A DNA stretch of 64,000 nucleotides from Bacteriovoracaceae bacterium (GTDB taxonomy: Bacteria > Bdellovibrionota > Bacteriovoracia > Bacteriovoracales > Bacteriovoracaceae), in NCBI GenBank assembly GCA_947441615.1, contig CANEUH010000004.1:62001-126000 (forward strand), written 5' to 3'. Made by a program: the position numbers and the translations under genes. Below are positions 32,528-40,857 of the stretch, piece after piece (within the stretch, counting starts at the first letter, position 1; every line of letters starts with the position of its first letter). Below the pieces are notes generated by a model. It had not been told where the DNA came from and made no database searches. It was given only the letters and a program-made list of their open reading frames with translations.

Positions 32528-33871
32528 TTAAAACTGAAAGGTTTTTTTACTGTTAACATCCACTGAAGGAAACTTCTGAGTTTTTGTCCCTTCGAAAGTA
32601 ATGTCATACTTTCCTGGATTTAAAATGACATAATAACTGCCATCAGGATTTATTTTATAAGTCTGAGCTATTTTTGTTTCCCCAGCTTTTGAAATTTTGA
32701 TCAGGTTAAACTCTCCATCTTTTACACGACCTTGAAGACTAGAACCTTGAAGTCTGTTTAAGAGATGCATCCAACCAGCACGATTACGAAGAACTGTTTT
32801 ATCTCTCATTTTTGAGTAATCAGGGTGGAAGCCATCCCAAGTGCTATTCACTTCAATCACATAAGGAATCACTTGGTGTTCAGTATACATCCAATCGATA
32901 TCCCCACCATCAGCATTGTAAAGAAGCTGCCAAGCTGTCCCTGGTTTATAATCAAGCTTCTTCCCTATCTCAGCACCAATTGTTTCAACAGCTTCCTCGG
33001 CTGGCGTTCTTCTCGGGCGACATCCATATGGATAAATCACGATTTCTGAATAGGAGTGGTAAGAAATATTAAATACCGGCTTAATGGAGGCTACAAAATT
33101 CATCATCGCTTGAGTTTCTGGCTCTGAAGCAGGAGCTGTCCCACGGTAATCTTGAGCAGAAGTTGAAGCACTTGAACCGTTACAAGAATTCCAGCCAGCT
33201 GGGTAGTTACGGTTAATGTCAACTCCGTGGCCATTTCTTGTGTTTTTTCTCCACATCGAGTCTTCAGTCCACATTTTATTGTTACCATCTAGGTTAAACA
33301 TCGGAATAACCCAAATTTCAGTAGTGTTGACCCACTTCGTGACTTCTGCATCTTTTTCATAATTAGTAGTAAGGTACTCAATCATGTCAGTTGTAATTTC
33401 TGGAGTCATGACTTCGCGAGCGTGGTGCATAGCATTTACAAGAAATACTGGTTCTTTTTCTGCTGTCTTAGCATTGTCAGAAATTTTGATCGCATGGATG
33501 TCTCTTCCTTCGATCGTCTTACCAATCACCTTCACTTCTGTGATGTCTGGGTACTGAGCATGGATGCGATTAACAAAATCTAAGATTTCATCGGGATTTT
33601 TATAGCGGTTATCTGGGCCCGCGAGAAGATTTTGTGGGAAAGAGAATTTGATTGTCGTTTTCTGGGACTGGATAAGAGAAAGTTCCTCTTGGTTCAGAAG
33701 GGCCTCGATCTCCATGGTCTTATAGTTCACACCTGTGATGTCGAACTGATTTTCTTTAAGATATTTTTTCATTGAGTCTGTAAGATCAAATCTTACAATC
33801 ATAGATTCTGCAGCAAACGCCGTACCTGAAATCATCGCAATGACAAACAGGATTCCTTTCCAGTTAAACAT
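32528..33871 (-). CDS. Secreted zinc carboxypeptidase, M14 family
   Basis: The 447-residue product has signal peptide MFNWKGILFVIAMISGTAFA, a propeptide of about 90 residues, and an M14 carboxypeptidase domain starting near DNRYKNPDEILDFVNRIH. Zinc ligands are in NAMHHAREVMTPE (His and Glu) and SYHSYSE (His). The substrate-binding GVDINRNY and the catalytic Glu of PYVIEVNS are present. The last 80 residues resemble a carboxypeptidase-regulatory or pre-albumin-like beta-sandwich (INPDGSYYVILNPGKYDITFEG). It digests proteins from their C-termini outside the cytoplasm. Confidence 0.92.
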   Translation of the reverse strand: MFNWKGILFVIAMISGTAFAAESMIVRFDLTDSMKKYLKENQFDITGVNYKTMEIEALLNQEELSLIQSQKTTIKFSFPQNLLAGPDNRYKNPDEILDFVNRIHAQYPDITEVKVIGKTIEGRDIHAIKISDNAKTAEKEPVFLVNAMHHAREVMTPEITTDMIEYLTTNYEKDAEVTKWVNTTEIWVIPMFNLDGNNKMWTEDSMWRKNTRNGHGVDINRNYPAGWNSCNGSSASTSAQDYRGTAPASEPETQAMMNFVASIKPVFNISYHSYSEIVIYPYGCRPRRTPAEEAVETIGAEIGKKLDYKPGTAWQLLYNADGGDIDWMYTEHQVIPYVIEVNSTWDGFHPDYSKMRDKTVLRNRAGWMHLLNRLQGSSLQGRVKDGEFNLIKISKAGETKIAQTYKINPDGSYYVILNPGKYDITFEGTKTQKFPSVDVNSKKTFQF

Positions 33872-34061
33872 TTCACACTCCTTTGCAAATGTACGTATGA
33901 GAAAATCAAATCCTACGCTTTAAGTAAACAAATCGAATGAAGCTGTAAGAAATTTTTTAGTCAGTAGTAGATCAAAAAGATCCGGCATTTCATTCCCCCG
34001 TATTTAACCTATGGAAAACCTTGGCGCTCATGTATGCTTTATGAAAGTAATAAGAGTTAAG

Positions 34062-35462
34062 ATGGAAGAAAATAACGAAACCCCAGAACCAGAAAACCAA
34101 GATCTTCTGCAAGATCTTTCCGAGCAAGGAAAGACAGCTGAACTCGTGGAGATGTTTGAAGAACTTCCTACCATGGATGTTGCTGAGTTCATGGAAGAGC
34201 GTCCCATCGAAGAAATTCTTCAGTATCTAAAAAAACTAGATCTTGAGGACCAAGGAAGAATTTTTTCTGACTTTTCAGTCGACCTTCAACTTAAATTTTT
34301 TCACTCCGTTGATCGAAGAACTTTTGCAAGTATCTTTGGCCAGATGTTCTCTGACATTCGTGCTGACTTATACCAAGAACTCACGAAAGAAGAACAAATT
34401 GAACTACTTCCCTACCTAGATAAAAAAGTCCGAGAAGACGTAATCATTCTTTCAGCTTATCCACCGGAAACTGCTGGTGGAACAATGACGACGGATTTTG
34501 CCACTATCTTTGCTGATATGACGGCGTCTGAGGCGTTAGCGAAGATAAGAAAAGACGCTCCCTCAAAAGACATGATCTATTACATCTACGTTGTCGATCA
34601 CTCGATGGTGATGAAGGGATTAGTGACTCTAAAAGATCTCGTCATGCATGAACCGAAAGATAAAGTTCTCGAGATGCTAAATGAATTTTTTGTGTATGCA
34701 GAAGTTAATGAAGACCGAGAATCTGTGGCTCAAAAAATTGAAAAGTATGACCTCGTTGCCATTCCTGTTTTAAATTCACTCAATCAGCTTGTTGGAATTG
34801 TTTCCCACGAAGAAGCGATCGATATTATTCAAAAAGAAAACACCGAAGATATCGAAAAGCTCATGGGGATCATGCCATCTGCGAATGATGAAGAGTATAT
34901 GGCGACATCTTCATTTCATCATTTTAAAAAACGTGTGATTTGGCTCGTTTCTCTGGCAGCGATTGGAATCATTTCTGGAATGATTATTAATGAGTACCAG
35001 GGAGTATTAGAGCAATTTATTATCCTTGCGATGTATATGCCAATGATGGCCGCGACCGGTGGAAACACAGGAGCTCAAGCAGCGACAGTTGTCATTCGTG
35101 CTCTCTCCTTGGGTGAAATTAATGATGATGAGTGGCTCAAAATTGTCTTTAAAGAAATGAAGATTTCACTCATGCTCTCACTTTGTGTCGCCCTTTTAAC
35201 ATATTTAAAAATTGCCTTCCTCTCCTTCCACTCGATGCTTCCGAGTGGATTTAGTATGGAGTATGTAGCGATCATTATTTCCATTGCGATTGCCGTGCAG
35301 GTTGTATCTTCAGCCGTTATTGGGGCCGCCCTTCCCCTTGTTGTGAGACGCTTAGGTGGTGACCCCGCAGTAGTCGCGAGTCCAGCGATCACAACGATTG
35401 TTGATATTACGGGGCTTCTCATTTACTTTACAATTGCTTCTAGCACTCTTGGTATTTCCTAA
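34062..35462 (+). CDS. mgtE: Magnesium transporter MgtE
   Basis: From the ATG of MEENNETPE the product is 466 residues; two upstream in-frame ATGs (34011, 34041) have no better ribosome binding site. It has the N-terminal superhelical MgtE domain (to about residue 120), two CBS domains (about 120-260), and five membrane helices with the conserved PMMAATGGNTGAQAATVVIRALSLGE and GGDPAVVASPAITTIVDITGLLIYF. It imports magnesium, gated by cytoplasmic Mg binding to the CBS and N domains. No magnesium riboswitch-like leader is visible in the short upstream gap. Confidence 0.93.
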   Translation: MEENNETPEPENQDLLQDLSEQGKTAELVEMFEELPTMDVAEFMEERPIEEILQYLKKLDLEDQGRIFSDFSVDLQLKFFHSVDRRTFASIFGQMFSDIRADLYQELTKEEQIELLPYLDKKVREDVIILSAYPPETAGGTMTTDFATIFADMTASEALAKIRKDAPSKDMIYYIYVVDHSMVMKGLVTLKDLVMHEPKDKVLEMLNEFFVYAEVNEDRESVAQKIEKYDLVAIPVLNSLNQLVGIVSHEEAIDIIQKENTEDIEKLMGIMPSANDEEYMATSSFHHFKKRVIWLVSLAAIGIISGMIINEYQGVLEQFIILAMYMPMMAATGGNTGAQAATVVIRALSLGEINDDEWLKIVFKEMKISLMLSLCVALLTYLKIAFLSFHSMLPSGFSMEYVAIIISIAIAVQVVSSAVIGAALPLVVRRLGGDPAVVASPAITTIVDITGLLIYFTIASSTLGIS

Positions 35463-35505
35463 TTCAATCTGAAGCGCTATGATGTTTTCTCTTTAGGAGA
35501 AAACT

Positions 35506-36879
35506 ATGCATATCGTCATCCTCTGCGGTGGTTCTGGCACGCGCCTTTGGCCAGTTTCAAGAAGCCTTTACCCTAAGCAGTTTGTAAAATTATTTGAAAA
35601 TGAATCTCTTTTTCAGAAAACAGTAAAAAGAAATACTTCTCTTTCTCATTCATTCACTGTCGTTATTAATCAAGAACAATACTTCATGGGTCTAGATCAA
35701 ATGGAAGAACTTCATCTTCCAATTGATAAAAGCTTCATTCTAGAACCCACTGGTCGAAATACCGCTCCCGCAATTGCGATGGCCGCTTTTCACGCTAAAC
35801 CAGATGAGATTCTTCTCGTTGTTCCTTCGGATCATTTAATTCATAAACAAGCTGATTACGAAGCTGCTGTAAAAAAAGCGAAGGATCTAGCAGAAAAAGA
35901 TCGACTCGTAACTTTTGGAATTAAGCCCTCGTATCCTGAAACAGGCTACGGCTATATTGAGGCCAATGGTATCGAAGTAAAATCCTTCAAAGAAAAACCA
36001 GATATGAAGACAGCGGAAGGTTATCTCAAGGCTGGTAATTATTTTTGGAATTCAGGAATGTTTTGCTTTAAGGCGAAAATTTTTCTTGAGGAACTTAAAA
36101 CACATGCGCCAGACATTTATGAAACAAGCCTTCATGCTTATGAACACGCCAGAAAAGATCAAGCCGTTCGTCTTCTTCTTGAAGATATGAAAACCATCCG
36201 ATCTGAAAGTATCGATTACGCCGTCATGGAAAAGTCTCAAAAAGTGAATGTCGTTCCGGCCGATATCGGTTGGAGTGATCTCGGCTCTTTTGATTCTTTG
36301 TATGAAACTCTTCCTAAAGATAAAGATGGAAATACTTTATCTCAAAATACCATACACATTGGTTCAAAAAATAATCTGGTCATTTCCGATGATAGACTTA
36401 TTTCTACGATTGACGTTGAAGACCTTATGATCGTCGATACGAGAGATGCGATTGTTATTTCAAAAAAAGGCTCTACTCAAAAAGTAAAAGAGCTCGTCGC
36501 AGAAGTAAAAAAAAGAAATCCAGAAATGGCGAATGTTCACATGACGGCGCATCGTCCATGGGGAACCTATACGATTCTAGAAGAAAATCCAGGCTACAAA
36601 GTTAAGCAAATTACCGTTCGTCCTGGAGCAAAGCTCTCACTTCAGTTTCATCATCACCGTTCAGAGCATTGGATTGTTGTGAGTGGAGTTGCTACTGTGA
36701 CAGTTGGTGAAAACACATTTGATCTTAAGGCCAATGAATCGACCTACATTCCAAAAGAGGCCAAGCATCGCCTCGCTAATTTTGGAAAAGAGAACCTGGT
36801 TATTATTGAGGCCCAGGTTGGAAGCTACCTTGGAGAGGATGACATAGTGCGCCTTCAAGATGATTACAAGCGTAACTGA
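35506..36879 (+). CDS. manC: Mannose-1-phosphate guanylyltransferase / mannose-6-phosphate isomerase (ManC/CpsB type)
   Basis: The 457-residue bifunctional-type protein begins MHIVILCGGSGTRLWPVSRSLYPKQFVKLF, the pyrophosphorylase signature. Other motifs are LEPTGRNTAPAIAMAA, VPSDHLI, GYGYIE, FKEKP, NAGMF-like WNSGMFCF and the zinc-isomerase cupin at the end (RPWGTYTILEENPGYKVKQITVRPGAKLSLQFHHHRSEHWIVVSG, with metal-binding histidines). It supplies GDP-mannose for surface polysaccharide. AGGAGAAAACT precedes the ATG. Confidence 0.93.
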   Translation: MHIVILCGGSGTRLWPVSRSLYPKQFVKLFENESLFQKTVKRNTSLSHSFTVVINQEQYFMGLDQMEELHLPIDKSFILEPTGRNTAPAIAMAAFHAKPDEILLVVPSDHLIHKQADYEAAVKKAKDLAEKDRLVTFGIKPSYPETGYGYIEANGIEVKSFKEKPDMKTAEGYLKAGNYFWNSGMFCFKAKIFLEELKTHAPDIYETSLHAYEHARKDQAVRLLLEDMKTIRSESIDYAVMEKSQKVNVVPADIGWSDLGSFDSLYETLPKDKDGNTLSQNTIHIGSKNNLVISDDRLISTIDVEDLMIVDTRDAIVISKKGSTQKVKELVAEVKKRNPEMANVHMTAHRPWGTYTILEENPGYKVKQITVRPGAKLSLQFHHHRSEHWIVVSGVATVTVGENTFDLKANESTYIPKEAKHRLANFGKENLVIIEAQVGSYLGEDDIVRLQDDYKRN

Positions 36880-36952
36880 TTGAATTTTAGGTATGTAGAC
36901 GATTGACCTTAAAAGTTGTTATGTTTAAAAGAGAACACACACAGAGGGCCTC

Positions 36953-37018
36953 ATGATTAGATCAGTATTGATCTTGATAGCGTTTTGTTACGTCGTAACA
37001 ACGCTTACAAGATTTTAA
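36953..37018 (+). CDS. Putative hydrophobic micro-protein (21 aa)
   Basis: An ATG preceded by GAGGG opens 21 codons encoding a strongly hydrophobic peptide (MIRSVLILIAFCYVVTTLTRF) that fits one membrane helix. The coding DNA contains a perfect 17-bp odd palindrome (TTGTTACG-T-CGTAACAA) that could instead be a regulatory site for the deacetylase gene 12 bp downstream. The frame is short enough to be chance. Confidence 0.3.
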   Translation: MIRSVLILIAFCYVVTTLTRF

Positions 37019-37030
37019 GGTTAAGGTGAA

Positions 37031-37843
37031 ATGGAAGTCACCAATGTCCTTAACTCCTTTTCCTCTCTGTTTAAACCCTCACATTTAATTTTAAAAAATT
37101 CGACTCCGTTTACCGTGATGATTCTCTCTCCTCATCCTGATGACGAAAGTATTGTGGGATCCTTGGGACTAAGATTACAAAAAGAAAATAATGCCCACAT
37201 CATTAACGTTGCCGTGACTCTTGGTTCAAAAGAAGAGCGAAAGCTTGAGAGAACGAAAGAGCTTCATGAGGCTTGTGAAATTCTTGATATGGAAAATATC
37301 ATTCTTCATGAGAATTGGAAGATCAAAGAAAAAGAATTAAAGAGTCTGATTCAGAAGTATCAGCCACAACTTATCATTGCTCCTCACTCAAAAGATTTTC
37401 ACCCCACTCATATAAAGACTTCGGAATTAGCGAAGAAAGTCCTGTTATCACTTAAAAAAGAAACGATCCTCGTTGCTTGGAGTGAGTTTTGGGGTCAGAT
37501 GACGAAACCCAATATCTTACTCGAAGTGCCTCAAGAAATTCTTGAACTTCAAATGAACGCTCTTACAAAACATAAGGGTGAAATTGAAAGAAATCCTTAT
37601 CACTTAAGACTTCCCGCTTGGATGATGGATAACGTTAGAAGAGGTTCAGAAATTATTGGTGGGAAAGGAATGGAAGCTCATGCCATGGCATTTGGAGTTC
37701 TTTATCAATTGCAAATATCTAAACTAGGGAAAATGCAGAATCTTAAACTCAAAGATTCCTTTATCTCTTCGGGAATAAATATCGCTCAGATGTTTAAATT
37801 AATTTTAGATGCTGCTTCTGGATCTAAAACTAAAGTGAAATGA
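37031..37843 (+). CDS. LmbE-like (PIG-L) deacetylase
   Basis: The 270-residue protein has the zinc motif SPHPDDE near residue 35, GSLGLRLQKENNAHIINVAVTLGS and a second-metal region IAPHSKDFHPTHIKTSELA. The family removes N-acetyl groups from GlcNAc-containing lipids or thiol precursors. Its 3' end overlaps the convergent nagB by 58 bp, and nagB also acts on glucosamine compounds, so a role in amino-sugar turnover is plausible. The C-terminal 30 residues, read through the overlap, may be non-essential. Confidence 0.82.
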   Translation: MEVTNVLNSFSSLFKPSHLILKNSTPFTVMILSPHPDDESIVGSLGLRLQKENNAHIINVAVTLGSKEERKLERTKELHEACEILDMENIILHENWKIKEKELKSLIQKYQPQLIIAPHSKDFHPTHIKTSELAKKVLLSLKKETILVAWSEFWGQMTKPNILLEVPQEILELQMNALTKHKGEIERNPYHLRLPAWMMDNVRRGSEIIGGKGMEAHAMAFGVLYQLQISKLGKMQNLKLKDSFISSGINIAQMFKLILDAASGSKTKVK

Positions 37844-38508
37844 GGATGACTCTTTAAATAAGTCGCTGGGCAATTTGGATCATCATGATGATTCAGGATG
37901 TATTTCACAACGTCGGCTTTGGCCTTCCCCGTCACTAACATCAAAAGCTCTTTACTCTCAAGAATCGTTCCAATCCCCATGGAAAGAGCATGGGTTGGAA
38001 TCTTATCCGTGAATTGATCACGATTGGCCCTTAGAGTATCTTCTGTTAAAGGAATAATTCTTGTTCTGGAAGATTTTAAAGATCCTGGCTCGTTAAAACC
38101 CACATGTCCATTAAGACCTAAACCCAAAAGCTGTAAATCAACTCCCCCACTTTCTTTGATGAGATTCTCGTAATGTTCGTCACCACCCGATAAATCAGCC
38201 GGTGGGAAAGCAAATTGAGACTCCTTTAGTCCAAGGGGTTTTACAAAGTGATCCTTAATATAGGATTTGAAGCTAGAAGGATGACCTTCAGGAAGTTCTA
38301 GGTACTCATCAAGCATAAAAAAGAAACAGTCTCGAAACGGATTCTCATAAATCTTTTGAAGTTTTTCTAAATGGGCATAGACGGGTATCATCGTCCTACC
38401 GGTCGCTAGCCCCAAAACTGAACGGGGATGAGAAATCGCCTTCTCTAAAATCAAAGTTGCAACTGTTTGAATCGCTTCGTTCGTTGACGGTGCCTGAATA
38501 ATTCTCAC
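37786..38508 (-). CDS. nagB: Glucosamine-6-phosphate deaminase NagB
   Basis: The product is 240 residues from a GTG at 38508 (VRIIQAPST), with AAAGG 6 nt upstream; a longer ATG start at 38565 adds residues unlike the family. Motifs are LGLATGRTMIPVY for phosphate binding, FMLDEYLELPEGHPSSF with the catalytic Asp and LGLGLNGHVGFNEPGS with catalytic His and Glu. It converts glucosamine-6-phosphate to fructose-6-phosphate and ammonia, probably from peptidoglycan or chitin sugars. It overlaps the deacetylase gene by 58 bp tail to tail. Confidence 0.92.
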   Translation of the reverse strand: MRIIQAPSTNEAIQTVATLILEKAISHPRSVLGLATGRTMIPVYAHLEKLQKIYENPFRDCFFFMLDEYLELPEGHPSSFKSYIKDHFVKPLGLKESQFAFPPADLSGGDEHYENLIKESGGVDLQLLGLGLNGHVGFNEPGSLKSSRTRIIPLTEDTLRANRDQFTDKIPTHALSMGIGTILESKELLMLVTGKAKADVVKYILNHHDDPNCPATYLKSHPHFTLVLDPEAASKINLNI

Positions 38509-38583
38509 GGGGTACCTTTTATTAACTATCAATAAGATAGTAATCCGAGCTTTGAGTCTATTCAAGGGTCAACTCTGTAAAAA

Positions 38584-38630
38584 ATTCGGATTCCGAATTC
38601 AACATTTGAAATCCGAATCTTATTCGGGAT
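38584..38630. promoter_or_regulatory. Two inverted repeats upstream of the NtrC-type activator gene
   Basis: ATTCGGA-T-TCCGAAT (38584-38598) is a perfect odd palindrome, and ATCCGAAT-ctt-ATTCGGGAT (38611-38630) is a second, one-mismatch copy of the same half-site ATTCGGAT. Both lie within 60 bp upstream of the activator start, suggesting binding of a dimeric regulator, possibly the activator itself. Confidence 0.55.
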
Positions 38631-38641
38631 AAAAGAAATCA

Positions 38642-39964
38642 ATGAAACCTAAGTTATCGTTTCTTATCATTGAAGATGATAAGTACGCCCGTCTTAATCT
38701 ATTTGAGATCCTGCGACCCTTTGGAGTCACAGACGAGGCCAGTGATCAAGAGAGCGCTGAAAATAAGCTCAATACTGGCCATTATGACGTTGTGATCACG
38801 GACATTGAGCTTGGTAACGGTTCGGGTGTTGATCTCATTGGAAGAATCACACGTAAGGGCTCCCATTGTATTGTCGTGAGCTCCTTTGAATGTGAGGAAA
38901 CGATTGAAAAATGCTATACCTTGGGTGCTAGGCATTTTCTGTCGAAATTTAAGATCAAAGATCAGCTTCCAGCCTATATTCAGAAGTTTATCAATTCTAG
39001 AAATTCTCTTTTCGATAAAATTATAAAAGAAGATTTTATCACTCAGGATGAAGAACTTATCCAAGAAATGAAGCGCTTGTGTGACATCAACTGGAAAGGG
39101 CAGACACTGTTTATTTCAGGACCAACAGGAACCGGAAAGTCCCTATTGGGAAAACTCATCCATGAAATCACTCACCCAGAGGCGAATCTTGTTCACTTAA
39201 ATTGTTCTGAGGTTGCAGAAAATCTCTTAGAGTCAGAATTATTTGGGCATGAAAAAGGTGCCTTTACTGGGGCCGATCAAAAGAAAGATGGAAAGCTTAA
39301 ACTCGCCCATGGCGGAACACTTTTCCTTGATGAAGTTGCGACCATGCCCATGGCCATGCAACAAAAGCTTTTAAAAGCTTTGGATGAGAAAACCTTCTAT
39401 CCTGTAGGGGCCTCTATTCCCGTTAGAGCTGAATTCACCCTTGTGACGGCGACATGTGAAAACATCCAAGAGAAAATATCTAAAAAAGAATTTCGTGAAG
39501 ATTTTTTCCACCGTATTACAGGATTTCAATTTCACCTAAAACCTCTTTCAGATAGACCCAATGATATTGAGTTATTAGTAAAACATTTTCAAAGACTCTC
39601 CCCTCGTAGATTTGTGATCAGGCCCGAGGCCCTGGAGCTTTTAAAGAGATATTCTTGGTCAGGAAACATTAGGGAATTACGAAAGACATGTGAGCGCTTC
39701 TCTCAGGGAATCACAGGGATTATTGATGAAGCGTTAGTTTCAAAGATGCTCGGCTTAGAAGCACCTCGTATTAGTATGAAGGAAAATTGGGAGGAGCATG
39801 TCTTTCAACATGGACTTAGATCCTATATTTCTCAAATTGAGAAAAGAGCTGTTGAAGAGTCCATGATAAGAAACCAAGGAAAAATCACTGCTTGTATTAA
39901 AGATCTAAAAATATCGAGTTCCGCCTTTTATAGGATTCTTCAGGAAAATAAGCTCCAGTTATAG
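38642..39964 (+). CDS. NtrC-family sigma54-dependent response regulator
   Basis: The 440-residue protein has three domains. The receiver domain (1-125) contains IIEDDKYAR and the phosphoacceptor Asp in VVITDIELGNGSG, with a conserved-Lys region at HFLSKFKIKD. The AAA+ domain (140-370) has Walker A GPTGTGKS, the sigma54-contacting GAFTGA in ELFGHEKGAFTGADQ, Walker B GGTLFLDEV and arginine-finger REDFFHRI. A Fis-type helix-turn-helix lies at the C-terminus (GKITACIKDLKISSSAFYRILQ). No histidine kinase is adjacent. A sigma54 promoter begins directly after its stop codon, so the next three genes are its obvious targets. Confidence 0.92.
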   Translation: MKPKLSFLIIEDDKYARLNLFEILRPFGVTDEASDQESAENKLNTGHYDVVITDIELGNGSGVDLIGRITRKGSHCIVVSSFECEETIEKCYTLGARHFLSKFKIKDQLPAYIQKFINSRNSLFDKIIKEDFITQDEELIQEMKRLCDINWKGQTLFISGPTGTGKSLLGKLIHEITHPEANLVHLNCSEVAENLLESELFGHEKGAFTGADQKKDGKLKLAHGGTLFLDEVATMPMAMQQKLLKALDEKTFYPVGASIPVRAEFTLVTATCENIQEKISKKEFREDFFHRITGFQFHLKPLSDRPNDIELLVKHFQRLSPRRFVIRPEALELLKRYSWSGNIRELRKTCERFSQGITGIIDEALVSKMLGLEAPRISMKENWEEHVFQHGLRSYISQIEKRAVEESMIRNQGKITACIKDLKISSSAFYRILQENKLQL

Positions 39965-39981
39965 TTGGCACGGTCCTTGCT
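39965..39981 (+). promoter_or_regulatory. Sigma54 (RpoN) promoter
   Basis: TTGGCACGGTCCTTGCT matches the -24/-12 consensus YTGGCACGrNNNTTGCW at essentially every position, with GG and GC 10 bp apart. It starts right after the activator stop codon and precedes the gene at 40,020 by 38 bp. Confidence 0.88.
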
Positions 39982-40019
39982 TCAGGGTCTACATCTGAAT
40001 CAAAACAGGAGTAGCCCAG

Positions 40020-40367
40020 ATGTCCCTACAAAATACAACAATTCAACGTTACCGCCTCTTCTTTCCTCAAGAAACACTTCGTGAAATCTCAGCTCGTACT
40101 GGGATCCAAATCACCCGAGTCTTTCGTCTCGTCAACGGAAAACCGATGAGACTACAAGAATTCGAGGCCTTCGAGAAAGCGATTCAAACCAGAATCGCTC
40201 TTAATCCAAATCAATCCCGCCTAAGTAAGAACCTAGAAGAGGCTTCTTCCTTCTTAACAAATGAAGAACTTGGTCGAGTCGCTGATTACATAGAAAGAAA
40301 AGTCATTAATAAAAAATTCTCACGACATTATTTAAATCCAATTTTTGAAGAAGCAGTGATCGCTTAA
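40020..40367 (+). CDS. Small putative DNA-binding protein, first gene of the sigma54 operon (115 aa)
   Basis: The ATG is preceded by AGGAG. The N-terminal half has a helix-turn-helix-like arrangement, TLREISARTGIQITRVFRLVNGKPMRLQEFEAFEKAI (residues 18-54), in the way XRE or phage regulators have one. The C-terminal half is helical and polar. No family is recognised. As first gene behind a sigma54 promoter, it could feed back on the operon or control other genes. The next gene follows after 9 bp. Confidence 0.65.
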   Translation: MSLQNTTIQRYRLFFPQETLREISARTGIQITRVFRLVNGKPMRLQEFEAFEKAIQTRIALNPNQSRLSKNLEEASSFLTNEELGRVADYIERKVINKKFSRHYLNPIFEEAVIA

Positions 40368-40376
40368 GGAGTATCT

Positions 40377-40856
40377 ATGAAAGGTTTAACATCACTAGAA
40401 CGTGTTATCGTTGAAAGTCTAGGGAAACAGGGACTTCCATTTGAAAAGATTCAAGAACAAACTGGAGTACAGGAAAATGTCTGCTTCAATTTGATTCAAG
40501 CCTTGATCATAAAGGGGATTATTTCATTTGATAAAAATGTATATAAAATCAATCCCAACATTAGTCCTCTTATTATTGAAGAAATAAATGGCAAAGACGC
40601 GAAGAGAGAAGAGTCGCTTGAATTAATTGAAGCGATTATTGAGATGAATTCGGAGAGAATCTATCGCCTTCAAAAAGTCGCCCTCGACGAAAAAGATGAA
40701 AAAATTTTTAAGGCGATGCTTTACAATCTAGAGTCCTTTTTAAAAGAGGCCAATCAAAAATCACAAAGCACCTTGACTTTGAAGAACAAGAAAATTGTAT
40801 TTTGGGGGATGAGTGATGTTCAAAAAGTTATAAACCAAATCGTTGTTGGTGAATAG
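40377..40856 (+). CDS. Putative winged-helix protein of the sigma54 operon (159 aa)
   Basis: AAGGAG stands 7 nt before the ATG. Residues 1-62 read like a winged-helix domain (LTSLERVIVESLGKQGLPFEKIQEQTGVQENVCFNLIQALIIKGIISFDKNVYKIN: helices, recognition helix and a hydrophobic wing). The remaining 95 residues form long helices with charged heptad-like spacing (IEEINGKDAKREESLELIEAIIEMNSERIYRLQKVALDEKDEKIFKAMLYNLESFLKEA). No catalytic motif is seen. It is probably a transcriptional or protein-interaction regulator. It is followed after one base by a lipoprotein gene. Confidence 0.65.
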   Translation: MKGLTSLERVIVESLGKQGLPFEKIQEQTGVQENVCFNLIQALIIKGIISFDKNVYKINPNISPLIIEEINGKDAKREESLELIEAIIEMNSERIYRLQKVALDEKDEKIFKAMLYNLESFLKEANQKSQSTLTLKNKKIVFWGMSDVQKVINQIVVGE

Positions 40857-40857
40857 G

